Shown here: positions 15,005 through 21,777 of the stretch, in pieces
Layout of the letters: each line of letters opens with the position of its first letter
How positions within the stretch are numbered: the first letter of the stretch is position 1
NCBI GenBank assembly: GCA_003599475.1
Contig: QZKK01000144.1
Location: forward strand, 1 to 26,197
Origin: Desulfobacteraceae bacterium
GTDB taxonomy: Bacteria > Desulfobacterota > Desulfobacteria > Desulfobacterales > SURF-15
Direction: 5' to 3'
DNA: 26,197 bases
Made by a program: the position numbers and the translations under genes
Notes under the pieces: generated by a model
The model's database searches: none
What the model saw: the letters and a program-made list of their open reading frames with translations, nothing else
What the model was told of the DNA's origin: nothing

Positions 15005-16174
15005 TCAAGATCCCTCTTCCTCTTTGACGACGATGCCCCGCTTTTCCAGCTCGGTCATAAACGGGGCATAAGGCACATCCAGAGCGGGGTTTAGAACCCC
15101 GTTAGCCGCAATTCCTCCCGATGCGAGCATCTGAGCGACGATACTGGCAGGAAAACCGACCCCGAGGTTCATTCCGAAAAGGCCCGATTTTAAATCTCTT
15201 TCGATCATGAGTGAGATTTTTACCGTTTTCGGACGCCCGTCCCTGATGCCGGAGAATACATTGTACATGGCCGCAACATCTTTTTCGTCATCCAGGTACT
15301 GAAGCCGGGGCTCCAGGATTTCCTCCATGAGCCGGTGGGGCGTGATCGCGCCGTCGAATCCTTTTATGGGCTCGTCCGCCAGCAGGCCGAGGCGCTTTAT
15401 CGGCCCCCAGAAGGCACACCAACCGGGCCAGCGCAGGGAATAGCGGCCGGCCTCGCGTACGGTTGTACTGACGTTCAGCAGATCTGTATAGAACACGGCA
15501 TCGCCGTTGGGGACGGCCTCGAGTTCGCCCAACCCGGGGAAAACGACGGTGTGGATCATCTCGGATTCGTGCTGCAGTTCCGCCGGTACCGTATACTTCC
15601 CCCCGTTTCGAATGAAGGTGGATGCCCGCTTCTGGGACCTGAGCATCATATCGAAGTTCCAGCTTATCTTGTAGTTTAGAGGATTGTTGCAGGCCTTTTT
15701 CTCGGGAATGCCCCCGCAATACGAGTTTAGCACATGAAGCTGATCGAACCGGCGCACGGCGTTGCCGCAAATGACCAGATCGATTCCGGGATCGAGGCCG
15801 CACTCCGGCATCATGCCGATTCCGGCCTCGCCGGCCGCTTCGTGCAGGTGGCGGATGGGAGTCCCGTAATTTGTGCTTACCAGGGGCACCTTCGCTTCGA
15901 GAGCAGCCTCGAAAGCGGTTCTCATCAAAGGCAACGGCAGCAGATCGATTGCGGCGTCCACCCCTTGCTTCAGCAGGGCGGCCATGGCCTCCTTCGAAGC
16001 GCCGTCCAGCCGGATCGGCCGGATTTTCGAAACATCGATGAAGGCAGCCGCCTTTTCCCAGTCCTTCAGGTCGATATCCGCACAGATGACTTCATCGACC
16101 CGGCGACTGCGTGCCAGATCCAGCAGAGCCGCCCTGCCCTGCAACCCAAGGCCGCCCAGAACCGCGATTTTCAT
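15005..16174 (-). CDS. saccharopine dehydrogenase / L-lysine 6-dehydrogenase-like oxidoreductase
   Basis: The 389-residue product starts at ATG 16174, directly after a run of seven Gs that can serve as ribosome site. A start six codons upstream is less likely. The N-terminal Rossmann fold MKIAVLGGLGLQGRAALLDL has the GxGxxG nucleotide motif. The Sacchrp_dh family pattern continues with DAAIDLLPLPLMRTAFEAAL, MMPECGLDPGIDLVICGNAV, YCGGIPEK, and a C-terminal PFMTELEKRGIVVKEEE. Length and layout match lysine-6-dehydrogenase-like members better than the longer eukaryotic saccharopine enzymes (from memory of the family). It should oxidise an amino acid or opine with NAD(P)+. It heads an operon with a polar amino-acid importer, suggesting that the imported compound is its substrate. 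The exact substrate is inferred, not shown. Confidence 0.8.
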   Translation of the reverse strand: MKIAVLGGLGLQGRAALLDLARSRRVDEVICADIDLKDWEKAAAFIDVSKIRPIRLDGASKEAMAALLKQGVDAAIDLLPLPLMRTAFEAALEAKVPLVSTNYGTPIRHLHEAAGEAGIGMMPECGLDPGIDLVICGNAVRRFDQLHVLNSYCGGIPEKKACNNPLNYKISWNFDMMLRSQKRASTFIRNGGKYTVPAELQHESEMIHTVVFPGLGELEAVPNGDAVFYTDLLNVSTTVREAGRYSLRWPGWCAFWGPIKRLGLLADEPIKGFDGAITPHRLMEEILEPRLQYLDDEKDVAAMYNVFSGIRDGRPKTVKISLMIERDLKSGLFGMNLGVGFPASIVAQMLASGGIAANGVLNPALDVPYAPFMTELEKRGIVVKEEEGS

Positions 16175-16437
16175 TTCCCCCCCTATATACACGTGATCCG
16201 TTTCTGTTAGCTTCTTTTTATCATGAAAGCAAGGGCTATTCTGGATTGAAGTCCAGGAGCCGCCCGTTTTTCATACTTCTTCCATAACGTTGACAAGCAC
16301 CGGGTTTGTTGTACCTTCATTGTATGACCCCTGAGCGAGCCGAGCGGGAGTGCTCGAATGATTCTTTCAAGTCCCCCCTGAGCCGAGCCCGAAGCCGGTG
16401 ATCCGATCGGTCTTAGACTTTTCAACAGGAGGCTCCG

Positions 16438-17148
16438 ATGAGAACGACACCACGAATCGTAGAAGAACAGATACTCAGATGGCAGATGCTGCACAGGGAA
16501 CCTGAGGAAAAGAAAGCATCGATGACCATAACGATTTCCAGAGATCCGGGCAGCGGCGGGCGAATCATAGCGGAAAAACTCGCAGAAAAATTAGGCTTTC
16601 AAGTATTTCAACGTGAAGTCCTGCACGCGATGGCAAAGGATGCGGATGTCAGCGAGTACCTGCTCAACACCCTGGACGAAAAAGGGCTTTCAGTACTCGA
16701 AGACTGGATCTCTTCTCTGATCTATGAACGGCATCTGTGGCCCGACCAGTATCTCCGGCATCTGATGAAGGTTGTCGGCGCTATCGGAAAGCACGGAAGA
16801 GCCGTCATCGTCGGCAGAGGGGCTAACTTCATACTTCCCCCTGAAAAACAGTTCCGGGTCCGCATCACCGCCCCGCAGAAGCTCAGGATCGAACACGTCG
16901 CTCATCATTTCAACGTCCCAAAAGAAGAAGCAAAGCGCCGCGTCATCAGAACGGAATCCGACCGCAGAGCATTCATTCGAAAATACTTCAATTCGGACAT
17001 CGGCGATCCGATCAACTACGATCTTACGCTGAACACGGAAATCTTGAGTGTCGATAATGCAGTGAATGTGGTATCGGCGGCATTGGGCTGCGTGGTGGAG
17101 TGCAAAATCGATGAGACGGAACAGAGCCATTTGTTGACGTACGCCTGA
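16438..17148 (+). CDS. cytidylate kinase-like family protein
   Basis: The product has 236 residues, with AGGAGG at 16427-16432 before ATG 16438. After a charged N-terminal tail of about 28 residues the P-loop NTPase-like region reads MTITISRDPGSGGRIIAEKL, then AEKLGFQVFQREVLHAMAKD. Later AVIVGRGANFILP, VRITAPQKLRIEHVA and the C-terminal YDLTLNTEIL appear, as in the Cytidylate_kin2 group. The usual Walker lysine is replaced (GSGGR), as is common in this group, so true CMP kinase activity is doubtful. A candidate TTGACA lies at 16290-16295, but its -10 box is poor. Its physiological role is unknown. A paralog lies at 18625-19443. Confidence 0.8.
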   Translation: MRTTPRIVEEQILRWQMLHREPEEKKASMTITISRDPGSGGRIIAEKLAEKLGFQVFQREVLHAMAKDADVSEYLLNTLDEKGLSVLEDWISSLIYERHLWPDQYLRHLMKVVGAIGKHGRAVIVGRGANFILPPEKQFRVRITAPQKLRIEHVAHHFNVPKEEAKRRVIRTESDRRAFIRKYFNSDIGDPINYDLTLNTEILSVDNAVNVVSAALGCVVECKIDETEQSHLLTYA

Positions 17149-17160
17149 TCCCGGACGTTT

Positions 17161-17350
17161 TCACTCCTTTTCAGGTTCGCCGCTTCTCTTTTCCCATGCT
17201 TTTTTGCTGCGGTCGATTTTCTTTTGAACATTCCCCCATGTTTCGGTGGTAAGAAACGATTCTTCAAACCGATCCAGCATGGTCGTGAACATGGAAAAAG
17301 AAACGGTAAAGGTCAAACTTCGGCAGGTTTTGAAAAGAAGCGGGTTGCAT
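17161..17350 (-). pseudogene. small hydrophilic protein gene, apparently frameshifted
   Basis: AAAAGGAGGAT (around 17354-17364 on the minus strand) lies five bases before ATG 17350, and a good promoter lies 58 bases further upstream. The first frame reads MQPASFQNLPKFDLYRFFF and then stops after about 28 codons. The adjacent frame continues plausibly as FTTMLDRFEESFLTTETWG, then NVQKKIDRSKKAWEKRSGEP, to a TGA at 17163-17161. Removing one T from the TTTTT run (AAAAA at 17295-17299 on the plus strand) would join them into about 62 residues. The aromatic start and helical charged end are reminiscent of small phasin-like proteins, but I cannot name a family. The alternative is that neither half is a gene. 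Confidence 0.4.
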
Positions 17351-17407
17351 CGGATCCTCCTTTTGGCGCGACATGAAAGCTTTTCTATTCGGATCTTGAG
17401 GGTATCG

Positions 17408-17436
17408 GTGATACCAGATCGCGGTCGTTTTTGCAA
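17408..17436 (-). promoter_or_regulatory. promoter for the small minus-strand gene
   Basis: On the minus strand, TTGCAA (17436-17431) and TATCAC (17413-17408) are 17 bases apart. Transcription would start near 17401, giving a leader of about 50 bases that ends with a strong GGAGG before ATG 17350. Confidence 0.45.
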
Positions 17437-17480
17437 CTTTGCCGGACCGCGCTGCCGGGCCGCATTACTGGGGGCTTCGG

Positions 17481-17553
17481 CAGCAATCCTCGGTGAAAAT
17501 CAAATGGTATGGATTCCTCCGGATGGACGGATTTTAAAATTGTCGATACACGC
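17481..17553 (-). repeat. dispersed 70-base element, copy 1
   Basis: Without gaps, 17484-17553 matches 24377-24446 at 53 of 70 positions by eye, including CTCGGTGAAA, GATTCC and CGGATTTTAAAA. It begins 131 bases upstream of the minus-strand ATG at 17350. The second copy begins 132 bases upstream of the minus-strand ATG at 24242. Minus-strand readings of both contain FKIR and SPRI, so it could derive from decayed coding sequence. The rest of the 17149-17711 gap shows nothing else on the plus strand. Confidence 0.6.
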
Positions 17554-17711
17554 CTTTGAGCCTTGCGGTCTTTCCGGCTGAACCGATATTGGAGAAGATT
17601 GCTAAATGCCACAGCGTGGTTACTATTATGCTAGTCCGAATTTTCGGCTTCTGATCCAGTTGAAAAGTTGGTGAAAAGTAATTCGTCATTCGATAGAAGG
17701 AGAAGTAAACC

Positions 17712-18314
17712 ATGACTCATTCGTTACCCTCTCTTCCGTATTCGTACGATGCGCTGGAACCCTATATCGACGAGCAAACCATGCGGATTCATCATACCAA
17801 ACATCATCAGACTTACGTCGATAAGCTGAACGCGGCATTGGAAGGACATGAGGCACTGCAGCGGAAAAGCGTCGAGGATCTGCTGAAGGATCTGAATGCG
17901 GTGCCGGAAAAGATTCGAACCGCGGTTCGAAACCATGGCGGCGGTCATGCGAACCATTCGTTCTTCTGGCCGTCTTTGAAAAAGGGCGTCGGGTTCAAAG
18001 GGGACGTCGCCGACCTCGTCAAAAAAGGGTTCGGCAGTTTCGATACATTCAAGGAGAAGTTTTCAAGTGCCGCAGCGCAGCTCTTCGGAAGCGGTTGGGC
18101 CTGGCTGGTATTGAAAGACGGGAAACCTGAAATCGTGACCACACCCAATCAGGACAACCCCCTGAGCCAGGGCAAAACACCGATTCTGGGCATAGATGTC
18201 TGGGAGCATGCGTACTATCTGAAATACCAGAATCGAAGACCCGAGTACATCGAAGCCTTTTTTAACGTAATCGACTGGGAGGCCGTCAATAAGAACCTCA
18301 AAAGGATGCGGTAG
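17712..18314 (+). CDS. superoxide dismutase, Fe/Mn family, Mn-type signature
   Basis: The 200-residue product has AAGGAG at 17697-17702 before ATG 17712. It converts superoxide to peroxide and oxygen in the cytoplasm; there is no signal peptide. The four metal ligands are visible: H27 (RIHHTKHH), H82 ([11 protein letters not shown]), D162 and H166 ([17 protein letters not shown]). Glycine at 77-78 with Q147 in NQDNPL is the pattern of manganese enzymes; iron enzymes place the active-site glutamine earlier. The metal choice remains an inference and a cambialistic enzyme is possible. It stands alone between two cytidylate-kinase-like genes, and a strong hairpin follows the stop codon. It fits oxidative-stress defence in an anaerobe. 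Confidence 0.95.
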   Translation: MTHSLPSLPYSYDALEPYIDEQTMRIHHTKHHQTYVDKLNAALEGHEALQRKSVEDLLKDLNAVPEKIRTAVRNHGGGHANHSFFWPSLKKGVGFKGDVADLVKKGFGSFDTFKEKFSSAAAQLFGSGWAWLVLKDGKPEIVTTPNQDNPLSQGKTPILGIDVWEHAYYLKYQNRRPEYIEAFFNVIDWEAVNKNLKRMR

Positions 18315-18332
18315 CAATTGGTAAACCGACCC

Positions 18333-18371
18333 GGTTGTCCGCAGAAACGATTTCATCGTTTGCGGACAACC
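18333..18371 (+). terminator. hairpin downstream of the superoxide dismutase gene
   Basis: GGTTGTCCGCAGAAACGAT (18333-18351) pairs with ATCGTTTGCGGACAACC (18355-18371): 17 base pairs with a two-base bulge and a three-base loop. It lies 18 bases after the stop codon. No T-run follows, so it may act as a Rho-assisted terminator or as 3' end protection. Confidence 0.65.
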
Positions 18372-18624
18372 AGGCCCCGGCATCTTAAGACGCTTGCGGC
18401 TCCGATATCCTGCACACGCTGCCGTTCGTTGGCACGGCATCCTGCTAATTTACGGCCGGGTAACTTCATTCCCGTCCGCCCCGATGACCGGATGCATGGA
18501 TTTTCACCGGGATTGCCGTTTTTTCCTGGAAAATTCCATCCGAACCCGGTATATACGGAGAGTCACCGGATGCTCTTTGTTTCGACTCCGTTTCCCTGAC
18601 CCATCACCGAATCGGGAGGAAAAA

Positions 18625-19443
18625 GTGGCTGTCATCACCATATCCAGAGGTTCGTACAGTTACGGGAAGGCGATCGCCGAGAAGGTCGCAAATCGACTCG
18701 GTTACGACTGTATCGCCCGGGAAGTCCTCATCGAGGCCTCCGAAGAATTCAATATCCCGGAGATCAAGCTGTTCAGTGCGATCCACGATGCACCCTCCAT
18801 CCTCGACCGTTTCATATCCGGCAAGGAAAAATTTATCGCCTATATCCAGACAGCCTTGCTGAACTACCTGCGGAAGGACAAGGTGGTCTACCATGGTTTC
18901 GGGGGCCAGTTCTTTGTCGAAAGCATCCCTCATGTGCTCAAGGTGCGGATCAATGCCGATCTGGAAGATCGGGTGAGGCTGTCCATGGATAGAAACAATT
19001 TCACCCGGAAAGAGGCCATGGCCTTCATCCGAAAGTTGGACAACCAGCGGAAAAAATGGAGCAAACACCTCTATGGAGTGAACCCCTGGGACAACAGCCT
19101 GTACGAACTGGTGATTCAACTCGGCAAAATCTCACAGGAGGATGCCGTCGAGATCATCTGTCATACGGCGAAATTGGATCGGTTCAAGACGACCCCCGAA
19201 TCCCAGCGCGCGATGGAGGATCTTTACCTCTCCGCCAAGGTCAGAGCGGCGTTGATCGGAAAGAAACCGGATGTCAGGGTCGCCGTTCAAAACGGAGAGG
19301 TTTTCATCAGGGCGACGGCTCCGGAAGCCAAGGCGTTTGAAGTGAATCAGAACATCCAAAGCATTGCCGAAAAGGTCGAAGGCGTCAGAGGATTAAAGAT
19401 CGTCATCGTTCCGGTTCCCGACTATCTCAATCATCACCTGTAG
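18625..19443 (+). CDS. cytidylate kinase-like protein with C-terminal BON-like domain
   Basis: The product has 272 residues. The GTG start at 18625 is chosen because GGGAGGA lies at 18614-18620 and the protein then begins at the P-loop strand (VAVITISRGSYSYGKAIAEK). The upstream ATG at 18394 would add an unrelated, low-quality extension. GSYSYGKA resembles Walker A with A instead of S/T. YHGFGGQFFVESIPHVLKVR and the following INADLEDRVRLSM parallel the paralog at 16438-17148. From about residue 200 the sequence changes to DLYLSAKVRAALIGKKPDVR, then VAVQNGEVFIRATAPEAKAF and VEGVRGLKIVIVPVP. This has the alternating pattern of a BON domain, usually a membrane- or ligand-associated fold. The combined function is unknown. 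The BON assignment is by pattern and is moderately sure. Confidence 0.75.
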   Translation: MAVITISRGSYSYGKAIAEKVANRLGYDCIAREVLIEASEEFNIPEIKLFSAIHDAPSILDRFISGKEKFIAYIQTALLNYLRKDKVVYHGFGGQFFVESIPHVLKVRINADLEDRVRLSMDRNNFTRKEAMAFIRKLDNQRKKWSKHLYGVNPWDNSLYELVIQLGKISQEDAVEIICHTAKLDRFKTTPESQRAMEDLYLSAKVRAALIGKKPDVRVAVQNGEVFIRATAPEAKAFEVNQNIQSIAEKVEGVRGLKIVIVPVPDYLNHHL

Positions 19444-19611
19444 AAAAGCCATAGCGTCCGATTCAGTCGCGTTTTCCCGGCTTGAAAGCATCCATTCCCG
19501 GATTCGGGCAGGATAACCGACCGCTTTTGCACCCTCACAGCTCATCCCCCCGCCGGCGTTTCAAGGAATCGTAATTTTTTATCGGAATTATGCAATCGAC
19601 CAAATCGATTA

Positions 19612-19638
19612 TTGACTTGGCGTATGTTTTTCTATATC
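19612..19638 (+). promoter_or_regulatory. candidate promoter of the min operon
   Basis: TTGACT (19612-19617) is followed by TATATC (19633-19638) with a short 15-base spacer, about 80 bases before minC. The rest of the 274-base gap after 19443 shows no gene. Confidence 0.35.
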
Positions 19639-19717
19639 CCTATTGCACCCTTTCGGCCGGAATATGTGAGATTCGTTCGACGACTGTCAGGCGACTATCA
19701 GGGGGGCCTTTTCCTCA

Positions 19718-20410
19718 ATGAATGAAATCGAAGACCATACTCCATCGGTTCGTCTAAAGGGCGTCGGCGACAGCCTTTGGGTGACTCTCGACCCGGAGAG
19801 TCCCATGACGACCCTCAAACAGGAGCTCGAAGAGCTCTTCAAGCGAATGCAGCACCTGGCTGTCAATGCGCGGGTGGTTATCGATGCAGGGACTGAAAAC
19901 GGCAGCGAGGTCCTGATCAGGGAGCTCGAGGCCTTTCTCAAAGAAAAATTCAGCGTCGCGGCCGTTTCGCCCCCTCCGAGGGAGCCGATGTCGCGCGTGG
20001 AGAAGAATCGGCGGCGGGACGTGGCGGATGCCTGGTATTACCGTCGAAGTGACGTGCTCATGCTGGCCGGTCGGGTCCGCTCCGGTCAGAAAGTCACTGC
20101 AAAGAGGCACCTGGTGATCTTGGGGGATGTCAATCCCGGTGCTGAAATCACCGCAGGGGGCGATATTCTTGTTCTCGGAAACCTTTCCGGGAAGGCCGTT
20201 GCGGGGCAGCCGAACGATCTGTCGGCAATCGTGGTGGCCCTGAAATTCAAACCGACCCAGGTCCAGATCGGACCGGTGGTTGCCGTCGGAACGCCTGCGA
20301 CCGAAGGGGTGACGGCGGAATTTGCTCATGTGGAAGGGGACTGTATCGTCGTAGATGACTATATAAAGGCAAACCCGTTCGGGCGCCTGCCCTGGCCGGA
20401 AGTCCGGTAG
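19718..20410 (+). CDS. minC: septum site-determining protein MinC
   Basis: The 230-residue product inhibits FtsZ polymerisation away from midcell when recruited to the membrane by MinD. The N-terminal half (about 1-100) is the variable FtsZ-binding domain. The C-terminal half has the MinC beta-helix pattern: MLAGRVRSGQKVTAKRHLVI, LGDVNPGAEITAGGDILVLG, then NLSGKAVAGQPNDLSAIVV. The link between them is proline- and arginine-rich. The order minC-minD-minE is the conserved cassette. The ribosome site (AGGGGGG) is further upstream than usual, but the start fits the family length. Confidence 0.93.
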   Translation: MNEIEDHTPSVRLKGVGDSLWVTLDPESPMTTLKQELEELFKRMQHLAVNARVVIDAGTENGSEVLIRELEAFLKEKFSVAAVSPPPREPMSRVEKNRRRDVADAWYYRRSDVLMLAGRVRSGQKVTAKRHLVILGDVNPGAEITAGGDILVLGNLSGKAVAGQPNDLSAIVVALKFKPTQVQIGPVVAVGTPATEGVTAEFAHVEGDCIVVDDYIKANPFGRLPWPEVR

Positions 20411-20449
20411 GGCAAGGCATTTGGATGGATCATTTATCAGAGGTGTACA

Positions 20450-21250
20450 TTGGTAGGAAGAAGCATCGTGATTACGTCGGGCAAGGGCGGCGTCGGAAAA
20501 ACCACCGCTACGGCTTCGATCGGAGCGGCGCTGGCGCTTGAGGGTAAACAGGTGGTGGTCGTCGATTTGGACATCGGCCTCAGAAACCTGGATGTCGTCA
20601 TGGGTCTGGAAAACCGAATCGTATTCAATATCGTCGATCTCGTCAAAAAAAAGTGCAAGATCAGGCAGGCCGCCATTCGCGACCGGCGGATCGAAAACCT
20701 GCATCTGATTCCCGCCTCTCAGAACGACAACAAGGATGTCCTGTCGCCTCAGGATATGGTGGAACTGGTCAAAGAACTCCGAAAGGAGTTCGATTTCATC
20801 CTGATGGATTGTCCCGCCGGAATCGAGCGGGGGTTTGAAAACGCCATCGCGGCCGCCGACGAGGCGCTGATCATCTGCACACCGGAGGTGTCTTCGATCC
20901 GGGATGCGGACCGGGTTATCGGCCTTCTCTACGCGCGCTCGATTACCCCGAAGCTGGTTATCAACCGGATCATTCCCCAGATGGTGGAAAGAGGCGACAT
21001 GCTGAGCCACGAAGACGTGCTGGATGTGCTCTCGATCCAACTCATCGGCCTGGTGCCGATCGATGATCAGGTGGTCATCTCGACCAATACGGGAACACCG
21101 ATTGTTCTGGACAAAAGCTCCAAGGCAGGAGATGCATTTCGTCGCATTGCCGTCCGGCTGAACGGCCAGCCGGATCTTCCGATTGAAGTACCGAAAGTCC
21201 AGAGGCAGTTCTGGAAGAAGCTCGGCGGCAGATTCGGCTTCAGTAAATAG
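20450..21250 (+). CDS. minD: septum site-determining ATPase MinD
   Basis: The product has 266 residues and starts at TTG 20450, with AGAGG nearby; the family N-terminus GRSIVITSGKGGVGKTTATA requires this start. The deviant Walker A is KGGVGKTT, with K12 and K17. VVVVDLDIGLRNLDVVMGLE and FDFILMDCPAGIERGF follow. The C-terminal QRQFWKKLGGRFGFSK is the amphipathic membrane-targeting helix. The ATP-bound dimer sits on the inner membrane, recruits MinC and is released by MinE. It starts 39 bases after minC and ends 8 bases before minE, so the three genes form an operon. Confidence 0.96.
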   Translation: MVGRSIVITSGKGGVGKTTATASIGAALALEGKQVVVVDLDIGLRNLDVVMGLENRIVFNIVDLVKKKCKIRQAAIRDRRIENLHLIPASQNDNKDVLSPQDMVELVKELRKEFDFILMDCPAGIERGFENAIAAADEALIICTPEVSSIRDADRVIGLLYARSITPKLVINRIIPQMVERGDMLSHEDVLDVLSIQLIGLVPIDDQVVISTNTGTPIVLDKSSKAGDAFRRIAVRLNGQPDLPIEVPKVQRQFWKKLGGRFGFSK

Positions 21251-21258
21251 GGGGGGCA

Positions 21259-21528
21259 ATGCTCAACGGTTTCTTACAAAAACTCTTCGGCAAGGGCACG
21301 AGCAGCGATGTGGCCAAGAAACGGCTCAAATTCGCCCTGGTATACGATAAACTTGAAATCTCGGAGGAGGTTTTAAAGAATCTTCAAAGGGATATCGTCA
21401 GGGTGGTCTCGAAGTATTTCGATATCGATAAAGAAGGCCTGGAACTGGACATCCGGCGTTCGAACGATTTTTCCGCTCTGGTTGTAAATACACCGATACT
21501 TCCGAAAAAGAAGCCTCCGAAGAAATGA
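21259..21528 (+). CDS. minE: cell division topological specificity factor MinE
   Basis: The product has 89 residues. The N-terminal MLNGFLQKLFGKG is the membrane-binding/anti-MinCD segment. AKKRLKFALVYDKLEISEEV and LKNLQRDIVRVVSKYFDIDK are typical of the MinE core. A basic, proline-rich tail ends KKKPPKK. It stimulates MinD ATPase and drives Min oscillation. The start is supported by GGGGGG (21251-21256) just upstream. It is the last gene of the min operon. Confidence 0.95.
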   Translation: MLNGFLQKLFGKGTSSDVAKKRLKFALVYDKLEISEEVLKNLQRDIVRVVSKYFDIDKEGLELDIRRSNDFSALVVNTPILPKKKPPKK

Positions 21529-21537
21529 AAGGCACCC

Positions 21538-21592
21538 ATTTTAGATTTTAGAATTTAGATTTTAGATTTTAGATTTGAAGATTGAAGATCGA
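21538..21592. repeat. TTTTAGA word-array repeat behind minE
   Basis: TTTTAGA or a close variant (GAATTTAGA, TTTGAAGA) recurs about seven times with a period near 8. No inverted partner was found nearby, unlike the other word arrays in this window. It begins 10 bases after the minE stop codon. Confidence 0.6.
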
Positions 21593-21685
21593 GTTCCGAA
21601 GTTTCGGGGATATCCTTGACCGGCCTGATCTCCGTGCGTTGATTCGCCATTTCCGCGCAACCCGTAACCCGCAACGCGGGAGCCA

Positions 21686-21715
21686 TTGACATTCGCCTGC
21701 GGCTGTCGCCATAAT
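21686..21715 (+). promoter_or_regulatory. promoter of the FAD-linked oxidoreductase gene
   Basis: TTGACA (21686-21691) and CATAAT (21710-21715) are 18 bases apart: a perfect -35 and a five-of-six -10. Transcription would start near 21722, giving a leader of about 56 bases. Confidence 0.6.
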
Positions 21716-21777
21716 CATTCCATGGGATCGATTGCCGTTTCATTTCAACCTTTTTCAATCCGGGAGAAAGCCTCTCT

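Noticed and set aside
17246..17581. Plus-strand open frame of 111 codons between the first cytidylate-kinase-like gene and the superoxide dismutase gene
   Set aside because: It has no ribosome site, lies across the dispersed repeat, and the opposite strand has better promoter and start signals.
18394..18624. Upstream ATG start for the second cytidylate-kinase-like protein
   Set aside because: The extension is cysteine- and arginine-rich with no family match, whereas GTG 18625 has a GGGAGGA ribosome site and begins exactly at the conserved fold.
19754..21259. Long minus-strand open frame opposite minC and minD
   Set aside because: It is a shadow of the min operon, whose proteins are unmistakable on the plus strand.
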